Assembly: GCA_019096155.1 (NCBI GenBank)
Contig: JAHCVI010000001.1
Location: 8,494,001 to 8,558,000, forward strand
Origin: Staphylotrichum longicolle
Lineage: Eukaryota > Ascomycota > Sordariomycetes > Sordariales > Chaetomiaceae
Direction: 5' to 3'
DNA: 64,000 nucleotides
In this document: piece after piece, positions 54,982-64,000 of the stretch
Position numbering within the stretch: the first letter of the stretch is position 1
Layout: each line of letters opens with the position of its first letter
The notes under the pieces: model-generated
What the model was told of the DNA's origin: nothing
The model's input: the letters and a program-made list of their open reading frames with translations, nothing else
Database searches by the model: none
Translations under genes and position numbers: made by a program

Positions 54982-57748
54982 ATGGTATGCTCGGTGACAA
55001 TGCTCACTACGGGACCCTTCTTCGAAAACTGACGACGTCACAGGAACAAGTACAATTTGCCGTGCGGGAGCAGCCACATCAGGAGATGCGGCAAAAGGCG
55101 CGGGGGCGGGATGTCTTTTTCTCGGCTTCCAAGGTGAAGGACAGGCCATACTCTGTATACACCGAGTTCATGGAGTCGGATACCGAGATCGAGCACGGCG
55201 ACGACCATGAGGACGACTCGGAAGTCTACAGCGAATTTGGGGACCTGGAAGGAATCGAGGATGGGGAGTGCTCTCCTCGCGTCAGTGTCGGCTCGGTGAG
55301 TCCCGTCGACTGGCAAAGAAGCGCGGAGGCGGATCACTGACCTGTACACAGTCCGGGCAGCCTAGTTTTACGACGCTCTCGACGTATGACGAGGTCCAGA
55401 CGCCGAGGTCACTGCGCCAACGCCCCTTCCTCTTCGACATGGAGGCCAAGCAGCAGGTGGAGGGACCCAGGGGCCCGCATCTGTTTCGCAGCTCAATGTC
55501 CTCGGCGCAGTCGATCGAGCTCCAGCACGCGCTCTCACTGTCACCCGTCACACCGAAGGACCCGCACCTGATGGACCTCCACGTCCAACATGTGCACCGC
55601 ACCCCACTCCCGAGGAAGAGACGCGACACCGGGCCGTTCCAGTTCACCGATGAAGAGCTGGATACATCAAACCTACATGATTGGACCCCGGAAATGGTTG
55701 CGCAGCGGATGCTCAACGCGGGCGTTGAGCTCGTCGCCGCGGAAAGGTTTGTGGAGAACGATATCAATGGCGCCATCCTGATCACGTTGAAGTTTGAGGA
55801 CCTGAAGGAGCTTGGCATCTCGTCATTTGGCGTGAGGACACAGATTTGGGAGGAGATCCACAAGATGAGGAACCTGCAGCAGCCGGAGCCGATGCCCGAG
55901 ACACCCATCGAGGACGAGCCGGACAAGACGGTGAAGAGGGAGTTGCGGAGGCAGGGGAGCACCCGGAAGCAAAAGCCACGGGTCAAGGTCAACGATGTCA
56001 TCTCGCCGCTCGAGTCGGTGTCGATTGTGGGCATCGAGCAGGTCTTGCCGAAGCCTCACAGTTGCTCAAAGGGCGAGAAGTGCGCCAAGTGGAAGCGGAA
56101 CCAGCGGTTGATGGAGGCGTTCAACAAAGACCACCCGTTTATCAACGACAACGGCGTCATCATGATTGCGGGCGATCCAGGAAACCCCGAAACGGCCGAC
56201 GCAATTGTGCCCAGCGACGAGGCCTTCCGTCCTGTGTCGGACGCTGTCCCGTCCGTGGTGGCCTCTTCGGATGTCATGGGACCAGGGTCTCTGCCACCTC
56301 TTCAATATCTTCAAGAAGCGGCGCTCCGGAATGTCATGGCGAGAGACCCTCAGGAGAATGTCCGGCAGTTCCTCGACTTCCAGCGTCCTCACCTCAACGC
56401 CTCTAGCGAGGTGCCCCCAACACCTCCGTTTGAGATCTTCCCCCAGGGCAACCAGAAGACTCCTCACGCAGGACTCCGGAGCCTCCCAAAGCTGGCAATT
56501 CCTTCCCAGTCAACGGTTGCTGCCACTAGGCGTGAGCCGCAGTCGGCGCAGGCCCGGTCTGCCCGTCCCATCTCGCAAGTGATCCCGTCATTCCGAGAGT
56601 TGAGCCCATCCTCCGATGAGGCGACTCCGACTGCGCCGTACCGGTTCGGCACTCCCTTCTCCGAGATGGATGTGCCGATCACGGTGACAGAGCTTCCGCC
56701 CGTCTCTCGCGACTTCTCTCAGTCGGTGCCTCCGGACATGAACTACCGCCACAACCCGGCACCTCCCAGGACCATGTCCCGCAACACCATTCGGCGGCCT
56801 TCGTTCCCCGTCATGCCGGCCCTTGACGAGAACTCCATCATGTCGCCCACCAGCCAATTCCCCAACCGGTCTTTCTCGCAACGCGTCGGCCAGCGCCCGC
56901 TGCAAGCACCACCTCGTGCTCAATACCCCTGGACCCAAAGCGAGCGCCCAACTCTCGAGAAGGCCGTCCCACCCGCTCCTGCCACCACCACCACCACCGC
57001 CGCCGGCGCCGCCGCCGGCACCACTACCACCTCCTCTCCCACATCGGGCTCCGTGAAAACCGTCAACATCGGCGGCCGCCTTTCCCCCATCTCAGACAAA
57101 CCCCAGGTCGACATGACCAACGGCGGCGCCATCTCGTACCAGGGCCTGATGCGCAAGCGCAAGACCAAGATGCTCCGGCACGAGTGGCACGAGCACTTCT
57201 TCACGCTGCGCGGCACGCGGCTGACGATGCACAAGGACGCGGCGTCGGCGAGCCACGCGAACAAGACGCTCGAGTACATTGACATTGACGACTACGCCAT
57301 TGCGTGCGGCGGCGTCGCCAGCGGGAGCAAGCTCAACGCGGCCTTCAAGGCGATGCACATTCGGCGGGGAAGCGACGACGCAAAGGCCAAAGGGGATGTC
57401 GCCGCGTTTAGCTTCCAGCTGATTCCGCAGGAGGGCAAGGGCGCTGTCGGAGGCATGAAGTTGAGGAAGAGGGAGAGTGCGCTGCCGGCTGGGCTGGGCG
57501 GGGTCGCTGCTGCTGCTGCTGCAGCTGCCGCCGCTGCTAACACAGCTGGCGGTGGTGCTGGCGCTGGTGTGAAGGATGCGCCGCTGCCGCCGATTGAGGG
57601 CGCCGTGAATGGGACGGGCAAGACGCATCATTTCGCGGTCAAGGGGCGGGATGAGAGGATTGATTGGATGCGCGAGCTGATGCTGGCCAAGGCGAAGAGG
57701 CAGAAGGGAGAGGGGTTTGAGGTGAGCGTGAATGGGAACATGATCTAA
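54982..57748 (+). CDS. SAM and PH domain protein
   Basis: Filamentous-fungal protein with a SAM domain (about residues 190-260: LHDWTPEMVAQRMLNAGVEL, FEDLKELGISSFGVRTQIWEEI) and a C-terminal PH domain (about 675-865: SYQGLMRKRKTKMLRHEWHEHFFTLRGTRLTMHKD, then RIDWMRELMLAKA). The PH domain is interrupted by a poly-Ala/Gly insertion. SAM-PH pairs occur in Boi-type polarity proteins, but no SH3 domain is seen here. My preferred model puts ATG at 54982, a 59-bp intron (54985-55043, gtatgc..cacag) directly after it, exon 2 55044-55295 (EQVQFAVREQP..), intron 55296-55351 and exon 3 55352-57748, giving 883 residues. The other start is ATG 54987 reading straight on, which would add MLGDNAHYGTLLRKLTTSQ. 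The linker is Ser/Pro-rich with many possible phosphorylation sites. Confidence 0.85.
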
Positions 57749-60686
57749 GTGAGGTGGTTTATGATGACGCCGGGTTGAGAGGAGTATATATGTTTCTGCT
57801 TCTTGTTTTCTTCTCGTTCTCGCTTTCATCGTTTCTTGGATTTTTTTCTTCGCTTGGGCTCAACAGTTTGTTTTCTCTCCTCTCTCTTTGTTGCGCGATG
57901 ATACCTGGGTCAACCTGTTTCTCTTTTTCATATCCTCCCTTTTTTATCGGGAGCTCCTTTCTCAATCTCGTTTTCGCTTCAGCACGACGACAACCTTGGA
58001 TATCCTGCATGATCTGGCGTGGTCTGGCGTTTTGAAAGTTTTATGCCGCGGCCAGAGAACTTGGGATGGGTTTTTAAAGGGACTAGATGAGAGCTTTTTG
58101 TGATATGGCAACATATTCGGACTACGCTCCTTATTGGTGGTGATGGGGATGGATGGGTATTTGGGGTAGGGGAGAGCAAGAGGTTGGATAGGATTAGTAT
58201 AGTAGTAGCTAGTGCAGTGCAGTTGATATTGAAAAGCATGGCATTTTTATATCTGGCTTGACTCGAGTGCAATAGTTTGTGTGATTGATGGTTGTTTTGA
58301 AGGGTTTGACTCTACAAAGGAGGCTACGTACGGCTTTGTTGATTTTCAGGGTACAGAGTGACGTGATTCTTTGTCGAGTCTCAACTGTGATGCGTGCTTC
58401 AAAGCTCCTCCCTCCCATTTCCAGCCGAATTTCAAGAGGGAATCAGCCGGAGTTCTATCGCACTGTGTGTATGAAGACCTCGCAGAAGCTGCAGTCATAC
58501 TAAACCAGCAAGCCATGATATTGTCTTACCAGCCGAATATGCGGTCCCTATCTACATGCGACGTGTGAGGCCCGTGGGGAAACACAAGTGTCAGGATACG
58601 AGCTGCTCTTTGGTCGTGTCACTTCACCATTGCAGCAGTTCCTGCAGTTGAAGGTGCCTTGGTTTTGGAGGTTGTGCATGCCCGCGCTTCTCTCAGGGCA
58701 TTGACGGCTGATGCATGTTTTACGACGGTTGCAACACGAAAAGGCGGGCTGTAGAACAATAAAGATATACGCATGTTACATGCTGGACCTGGGCCTGTCG
58801 ATGAGGTTGGTTGGGTCGGCTGGCCGGGCGGGGGGCGTGCTATTCATATCGTGACCGCTGGTCCCGAAGACGCTTATGGGTTTGGCCATCATGGAGATAA
58901 TGGATTGTGACGGAGACAATCCCATTCAGATTCTACAAGGCTGCGCTTAATCACGCGGATAATACCTTTGTACCTTTGCGGTCTGCCTTGGGCTAGGACC
59001 CAGAGGACTGTTTCGTCTGAGGTGTGAAACAAAGCAGCCTTGCCGCCCTGCCGGGTCCGCCGAGATGTGCTGGTGCCCTCCGGCCGGAAAAGGCGGCCAC
59101 CTGGGATCTGAGCTGGCTGAAACCGTCGTCATCTTGCTTCACCGTTCACGGGCCCGAAAAGGCTGGCTGCCTCAAAGCATCGGTGAGTCAACCCTAGCGG
59201 TGCTGATTCAGCTGTGATTCCAATCTGGCTGTGACAAAATCTGTCTAGAAGTCTGGGGGTGTCTGCAGCGGTGAGTTTGGGCGGAGAAGAGGCGGCCGAG
59301 GATGGACGCGCAAGCCACATTGGGTGTCCAGCGTGGCAAGTTGGCTGAGTCGGATGCGGTGCGGGAGGTCTCGAGGGCAAGGCCTTGCAGACTGCGATCG
59401 TCAGGCGATCATATGAGGCCTCTCAAAGTCTAGAAACATGTTGGGTTGGGGTTCGAAGGCTGGATCGGCTCGAATCGGTTCCATCACAGGTTTGCAGGAA
59501 CTCAACAAGTGCCGGCAGCAGGCGCTGGGAGAGCTTCTGGCGGCAAAAAGTGGGCTGTGCCAGGGGAAACCCCACTGGCACGTGTGCTGGTGGAGCCTTG
59601 CACGAGCCACCAGATCTTGCAACAAGTCTCATCCAACCGCTGCGATTAAAATAGAAGAGACAGCCTTGGCGGCCCAATCAAATGGGCGGCCGCGGCCTAG
59701 CGGGACTCTTCTCCAAACGCCGCTGCAGGGTCCCAACTTCAAAGAAGACTTCTTCACCACTCGTGCTGCTTCAGGGTCATCTGGTCCGTCAGAACGGCCA
59801 TCGGCGCTTCACACCGGCCTGTCATCGGCCGGGAACTGGAAATCTTCAAACAATGAGCAATGCACTGCCGCAGTCTGCGGGCTTGCCTAAATCTCGCTCG
59901 GCACATTGGGCAAAATTCATCGCACAAGGGTCGCAATCACAAGGGTCACAACGGAGCCACACCACTCATGCCTTGGACAGTTGGACTGGACAGTCGAATG
60001 CCGTGGGACCTTCGATGCTCTCTTTTCTCATCTGGCCACACGGAAAACCAGACATGCCACTGACCCCCAAGGATACCCGACCGTCAGCCAAGTTTGGCAT
60101 GATGTGGACTCTTCGGCATGGTCCGCGGCCATGCGGCGGCCAGTCGATCTCCCTCGGCCGTCGTAGACGACGCCGCCCTCCACTCCACCGCAGGATGGCC
60201 CAGTTGAGCATGGGTTGGGCCTGGCGTTGTTTCCTGACCACTTCTTCGGACCCTGCGTTTTGTTTCTTTTGGCAAGGCCAACCAAAAATGTGGATGCGTC
60301 ATCTGGCCATGAGCAGGATTTGACCACAAACCTGGAATCGTTCGGTAGTGTCTCGATATACCTCCACGGCAAGCGCCTGGCTGTCTCAATCCTTTACTCT
60401 CTCTTTCACACGCAAGCTCCGCCGGGCCTATTCTCGTGCCACTGCCGTTTTCTTCATCTTTCCAACGACAACAACGGAGTGCTTTGTATGAACGAGCTCC
60501 ACGGCTCTCTTGTCGCCTTGTCTGATACACCTTATGTCTCTTTGTCGGCGAGCGGCCCGAGCCAACTCCAGGGAGCTCATTGTTCTCTCCAAAATCGGCA
60601 CGACTTGGTCGGCATAGCTACGCAGCGCAGCACCTCTTGGTCGGGACATTCGCCAACCCACCCCACATTGAGAACCAGAATTCACC
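57749..60686. other. 2.9 kb gene-free region
   Basis: The first ~400 bp are T-rich and CT-rich and fit a long SAM-PH 3' UTR. The remainder has only short overlapping frames without known motifs. A direct repeat cacaagggtc(g/a)caa occurs twice at about 59925-59954. The last ~300 bp look like the promoter of the gene at 60687. Confidence 0.5.
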
Positions 60687-62040
60687 ATGCCTCGGCGCCG
60701 CTTTGCGCTTTGGGCTGCTTCGCTAGCTGCCGTACATACGGCCGCGTCGGCAGTACCGATGAACGAGTTGTTCATGCGGCAGTCAACTTGCGCTCCCAAG
60801 TTTAGCCAGTGCAAGAACGCCAACTTCCCAAACTACTTCTGCTGTCCCTCGGGTCAGCGATGTCTCTCCCTCGCCGGGAACACAACACTACTCTGCTGCC
60901 CAAACGACTCCGACTGTTTCAAGATCCAACCCGTCCCTTGTGACATCTCGCTCCAGGATGGGGAGAAAAACCCTGACGCTGTTGTCAAGACGACAGCCCT
61001 GGGCGGCACCTTGGGGCGTTGTGACGGGCAATGTTGCCCTTTTGGGTACACATGCAGAGGTACCGAGTGTGTCATGGACCAGAACCAGAACGCCGTTCCC
61101 ATCCAAACGAACACGGCAAAACCAGGCCCGACAAGCACGGGCAGCGCCAGGACGAGCGCAACGAGTGGTACCGGGCCAAGCACCACGGCAGACGCCACTA
61201 ACCCTACCAACAACCCAAGCACAACAAGCGGCTCTCCGAATGAGGCGAGCACCGCAAACAGTGGGCCCCCTGTGGCTGCCATTGCCGGAGGCGTGACGGG
61301 CCGCGATCGTCCTCTCGTTCGCGTGCTAGCCTTTATCCTCCTCCGGAAGAAGAAAAAGAAGGAAGCGAGGCCAGGAGTCCGCCCAAACTCTCCCGATCCA
61401 CATCCTCCTTCGGCAACATTATCAGCGGCCCCATTATCGGCGAGACGACCGCCATCCGCAGCGACTTTGCCCGCGTCGCGGCCCGCGCGACCCGGTCGAC
61501 GACCCGCCTCCGTCACCGGCGCCGTCCTCGACTCCTCCGCCAACTCCCCCGACTCCAACGCCATGCTCGCCACACCCGCACCGGCAGCGGTCCAGCGCCA
61601 AAGCGGCGGCATCGCATGGTGGTGGTGGTGGCGGCGGCGGCGGCTACGGCGGCCTCGACACGTCCGAGTACGGCCAATCCCCCTTTGTCGACATGCCGTA
61701 CGTCAACAGCCCAGCGACGACGACGACGGCGGCATCGGCGGCATCGGCGGTGCCGGCGGTTCCGGGCGGCGCAATGGCGGGCTCATGCCGCAGACGCCGC
61801 GGCAGCACCGCGAGCCCAGCTCGGTCAGCATCAACATCTTGCCGACCCAACATCACGCCCGACCGGACGCCCGAGAGCGGCGCCGACCGCCGCTACACCA
61901 ACATGACCACCTTCACGCAGATGCTCGACCGCGCCGACCTGGGCGGCATGGCGCGCGGCGAGTCCTATCTGCCGTATGACCGAACGGGACGCCGGCTATG
62001 CCGAGGAGGTGAAAGAGGACTTCGAATGCCCCGCCCTTGA
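60687..62040 (+). CDS. Cysteine-rich single-pass membrane protein of fungi, multiple frameshifts
   Basis: The N-terminus MPRRRFALWAASLAAVHTAASA is a signal peptide. The ectodomain has about 15 Cys in a compact arrangement (QSTCAPKFSQCKNANFPNYFCC, GQRCLSL, TLLCCPNDSDC, GRCDGQCCPFGYTCRGTEC). A Ser/Thr/Asn/Pro-rich, probably O-glycosylated stalk follows, then GGVTG and a membrane helix AIVLSFACLAFILLRKKKKK, broken by two shifts (61300-61306 and 61329-61333). The cytoplasmic part includes FGNIISGPIIGETTAIRSDFARVAAR, then DPVDDPPPSPAP, a Gly-rich run, YGGLDTSEYGQSPFVDMPYVN and TNMTTFTQMLDRADLGGMARGESYLP. More shifts fall near 61370, 61470-61490, 61780 and 61850. The overall design resembles wall-stress sensors, but the family is unnamed to me. 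The stop position is uncertain. Confidence 0.7.
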
Positions 62041-62914
62041 GGGGGTAGGGGTAGGTTGGTGGTTTCTTCTTTCTTTAATTTTCGAGAGTTTTGTTGCATG
62101 GGTATGGAGGGGGCATTTTCTGGGGGCACGGCGTTTAGGTGGTGGTTATATAGGGGAGGGCATATTTGCGCGTTCCTGCTCAGCTCAACCTCGTCCCGAG
62201 ATTTTTGGGGGATAGAGATGGATGGATGCGACGAGGTTATATTTTGGTACTAGATTGCCAACCTTTTTTTCGACCTTTCGTGTTGTATATATTTAATTCC
62301 ACTTTATCAGTTTTACTTCGATAAATTTTCTCGAAGATTAGTTGACGGTGTGGGCGTGGAAAGCGATAACCATGATAGGCAGTGCCTACTCGTGTTATTT
62401 TAGTTACTCTGAACGAGAATACACAGCGTATATCGCGGTTATTAACTCTTGAACGAGATGTGAACGGGTCTGTCTCCAACTCAATGTCTCTGAGCTTCGT
62501 CTGTCCAGTCGACATAAAGTCCAAGGAATTCCCAACTTTGCCTCTCTGGTCATGGTGCAGAATCGTGGATGTGAAATGCCACGAAACTCCCCTTGTTCAA
62601 CGAAAGTTTTACGTCGGGAGGGAAGCTGAGTCTACAGCCCGTTTCGGTTGTCGTTCCACCGGTGAGCCATCCCCCCAAGCTACTTGACCCCAGTGCTTCG
62701 TTAAAATGGAGGAGGCGGTGACAGTGCGGCAGCAGACCTGGTATATCAAGCACTAGCGGGTGTGAGTTTGGATGAAGGACCGGCGGGTGGAAGGCACGCT
62801 CAGTTAATTCAACACAGACACTATCAACACCCCCAACTTTCAACTCCATCTATCCCATCCATCCAACCCAACCCAAATTTCCAACCAACCCAGCACATAC
62901 ACACACCCCTCCCA
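62041..62914. other. Convergent intergenic region before SHR3
   Basis: These ~870 bp hold the 3' UTR of the Cys-rich gene and of SHR3. AT-rich sequence at 62260-62340 fits polyadenylation regions. No gene is supported. Confidence 0.5.
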
Positions 62915-63727
62915 TTACAATTTCTTCTTCCCCCCGGCCGCAGCCGCCCCCTTCTTCTCCGCGGCCTCCTTCTCCGCCTTGGCATAATCATCCGCCTCCT
63001 TCCTCTCGGCATACCACTGGCCGGCCTGCAACACCAGCACGCCCACCAGCACCAGCGCCAGAATGACGTGGCTCGCGCTCAGCACACGGAGCGTATCCTC
63101 GCGCCCCAGCACCACCTGCCCCGAGATCGGCCCATGATGCACCCTCCCGCCCTCCGCACCAGCACCGGCAACAGCACCAGCACTAGCGACCGCCGCCGCC
63201 TTGTCGACCGCCGCCAGCCCGCCCGGCTGGCTCACGGCGCGCAGGCCCTTGACGATGTTGCTCAGGTAGACGCCGGCGCCGATGACGTAGAGCATGAGGC
63301 TGCCGCCGTCGAAGAGGACGTTGGCCTCGCTCGGGCGGAAGAGCTTGATGAAGAAGCCGAGGAAGCCGACAAAGACGATGATGTGCAGCATGCGGGCGAT
63401 GAGGGGCGGGGACTGGTGCAGCAGGCGCAGGTGCGTCTCGAGGTGGTCGAGGAAGGACGGCGGGAGCGGGTCCGACGTCCACAGGAGCGGGAAGTCGTAG
63501 GGGAAGGAGGCGAAGAGGATGCCGAGGATGAAGCATACCGCTGTGGAAAGGGGGGGAGAACAAAGGTTAGTTTGAGGTTTTCGGTGGAAGAAGGGGGGGG
63601 GGGGGGGGGGGGAGACGTGGGAAAGGGGTGGCGTACGGCCGATGATGAGAAAGGTCGCAAAGGAGCCGGAGCCGCGGTAGTCCTTGGAGCGGACCGTTTT
63701 GGACCAGTCTACCCACTGGGTGGGCAT
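62915..63727 (-). CDS. SHR3: SHR3 amino acid permease chaperone (ER membrane)
   Basis: Shr3 helps amino acid permeases fold and leave the endoplasmic reticulum. The start MPTQWVDWSKTV is a good fit to the family, although the frame is open further upstream. Exon 1 (63727-63637) ends FATFLIIG; intron 63636-63541 contains a 20-base C run (coding strand); exon 2 (63540-62915) resumes VCFILGILFASFPYDFPLLWTSD. Four hydrophobic segments are visible: FATFLIIGPVCFILGILFA, MLHIIVFVGFLGFFIKLF, SLMLYVIGAGVYLSNIV and SHVILALVLVGVLVLQAGQ. The cytosolic tail is rich in Lys/Glu/Ala and ends GKKKL, a dilysine-like ER signal candidate. Total 238 residues, normal for the family. Confidence 0.92.
   Translation of the reverse strand: MPTQWVDWSKTVRSKDYRGSGSFATFLIIGRTPPLSHVSPPPPPPFFHRKPQTNLCSPPLSTAVCFILGILFASFPYDFPLLWTSDPLPPSFLDHLETHLRLLHQSPPLIARMLHIIVFVGFLGFFIKLFRPSEANVLFDGGSLMLYVIGAGVYLSNIVKGLRAVSQPGGLAAVDKAAAVASAGAVAGAGAEGGRVHHGPISGQVVLGREDTLRVLSASHVILALVLVGVLVLQAGQWYAERKEADDYAKAEKEAAEKKGAAAAGGKKKL
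63593..63612 (-). repeat. 20-base homopolymer (G on plus strand) inside the SHR3 intron
   Basis: A run of 20 G on the plus strand is C20 in the SHR3 pre-mRNA, starting about 24 nt after the 5' splice site. A second short G run (63551-63556) lies nearby. Run length is likely to vary between reads or strains. Confidence 0.9.
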
Positions 63728-64000
63728 TTTGGACGATTTAGGTGAGCAGTCGGGCGACAGGCGCGAGCTTGTTTGTGTTTCGGATTCTATCGTTGACGTC
63801 GACGGGGGAGCGTGGGACGACTCGGGTCTGGAGCTGGGACGGGTTATCTCTGTGAGAGAACGGCGTCTGTTATCCTTTGTCCAGAAAGCCCGCGTGGAAC
63901 CTCCTTTGAACTCGGGCAAAGGGATTGGGTTACGGTTGCGATGCGAAGGATGCGAACCGATTGAGATGATTTGAGGTTGGAGCTTGAAGCTTGGAGTGGG

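Noticed and set aside
59925..59954. Short direct repeat as a possible CRISPR-like or mobile-element end
   Set aside because: Only two copies of about 14 bp with no flanking structure; the organism is a eukaryote.

Overview
The window looks like nuclear DNA of a filamentous ascomycete, most likely a Sordariomycete and probably of the Sordariales/Chaetomiaceae type. This rests on short GT-AG introns of about 50-100 bp, GC-rich coding sequence, CT-rich leaders, and genes that match Pezizomycotina families such as PRO1/ADV-1, a SAM-PH protein and a CLIP-170 homologue with two zinc knuckles. No rRNA, tRNA, intact transposon, CRISPR array or plasmid-type feature was seen.

Layout, left to right: the 3' end of the ribosomal stalk protein P0 gene (+); mitochondrial MutS homologue MSH1 (-); a fungal protein of unknown function (5898, +); vacuolar alpha-mannosidase AMS1 (+); nucleolar NOP14 (-); a membrane-anchored fungal protein of unknown function (14924, +); a CLIP-170-type microtubule tip protein (+); an ENV7/STK16-type kinase (+); a nucleoside hydrolase (-); a RED/IK-like splicing factor (-); translesion polymerase REV1 (+); a small GPI-type WSC cell-wall protein (-); mitochondrial intermediate peptidase OCT1 (-); a MICOS (MIC26/27, apolipoprotein O-type) subunit (+); mitochondrial thiamine pyrophosphate carrier TPC1 (-); an unknown acidic protein (40485, +); a mitoribosomal SOD-like protein of the mS42/Rsm26 type (+); the sexual-development regulator PRO1 (-); a nearly gene-free 8.4 kb stretch; a SAM-PH protein (+); a 2.9 kb gene-free stretch; a cysteine-rich single-pass membrane protein (+); and the permease chaperone SHR3 (-).

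These are mostly housekeeping genes and not a biosynthetic or defence cluster. Two themes recur: mitochondrial function (MSH1, OCT1, MICOS subunit, TPC1 and mS42, three of them adjacent at 33.4-39.0 kb) and genome maintenance (MSH1, REV1).

The most striking general observation is that about nine otherwise well-conserved genes are interrupted by one-base indels, mainly losses from short G/C runs, while neighbouring genes are open from end to end. That pattern points to base-calling or assembly error more than to gene decay. The most interesting non-coding signal is a cluster of TGGGCTAATT motifs with a long imperfect inverted repeat at 49.5-49.8 kb, inside the 8.4 kb region between the divergent PRO1 and SAM-PH genes. 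Two introns appear to use GC-AG boundaries.
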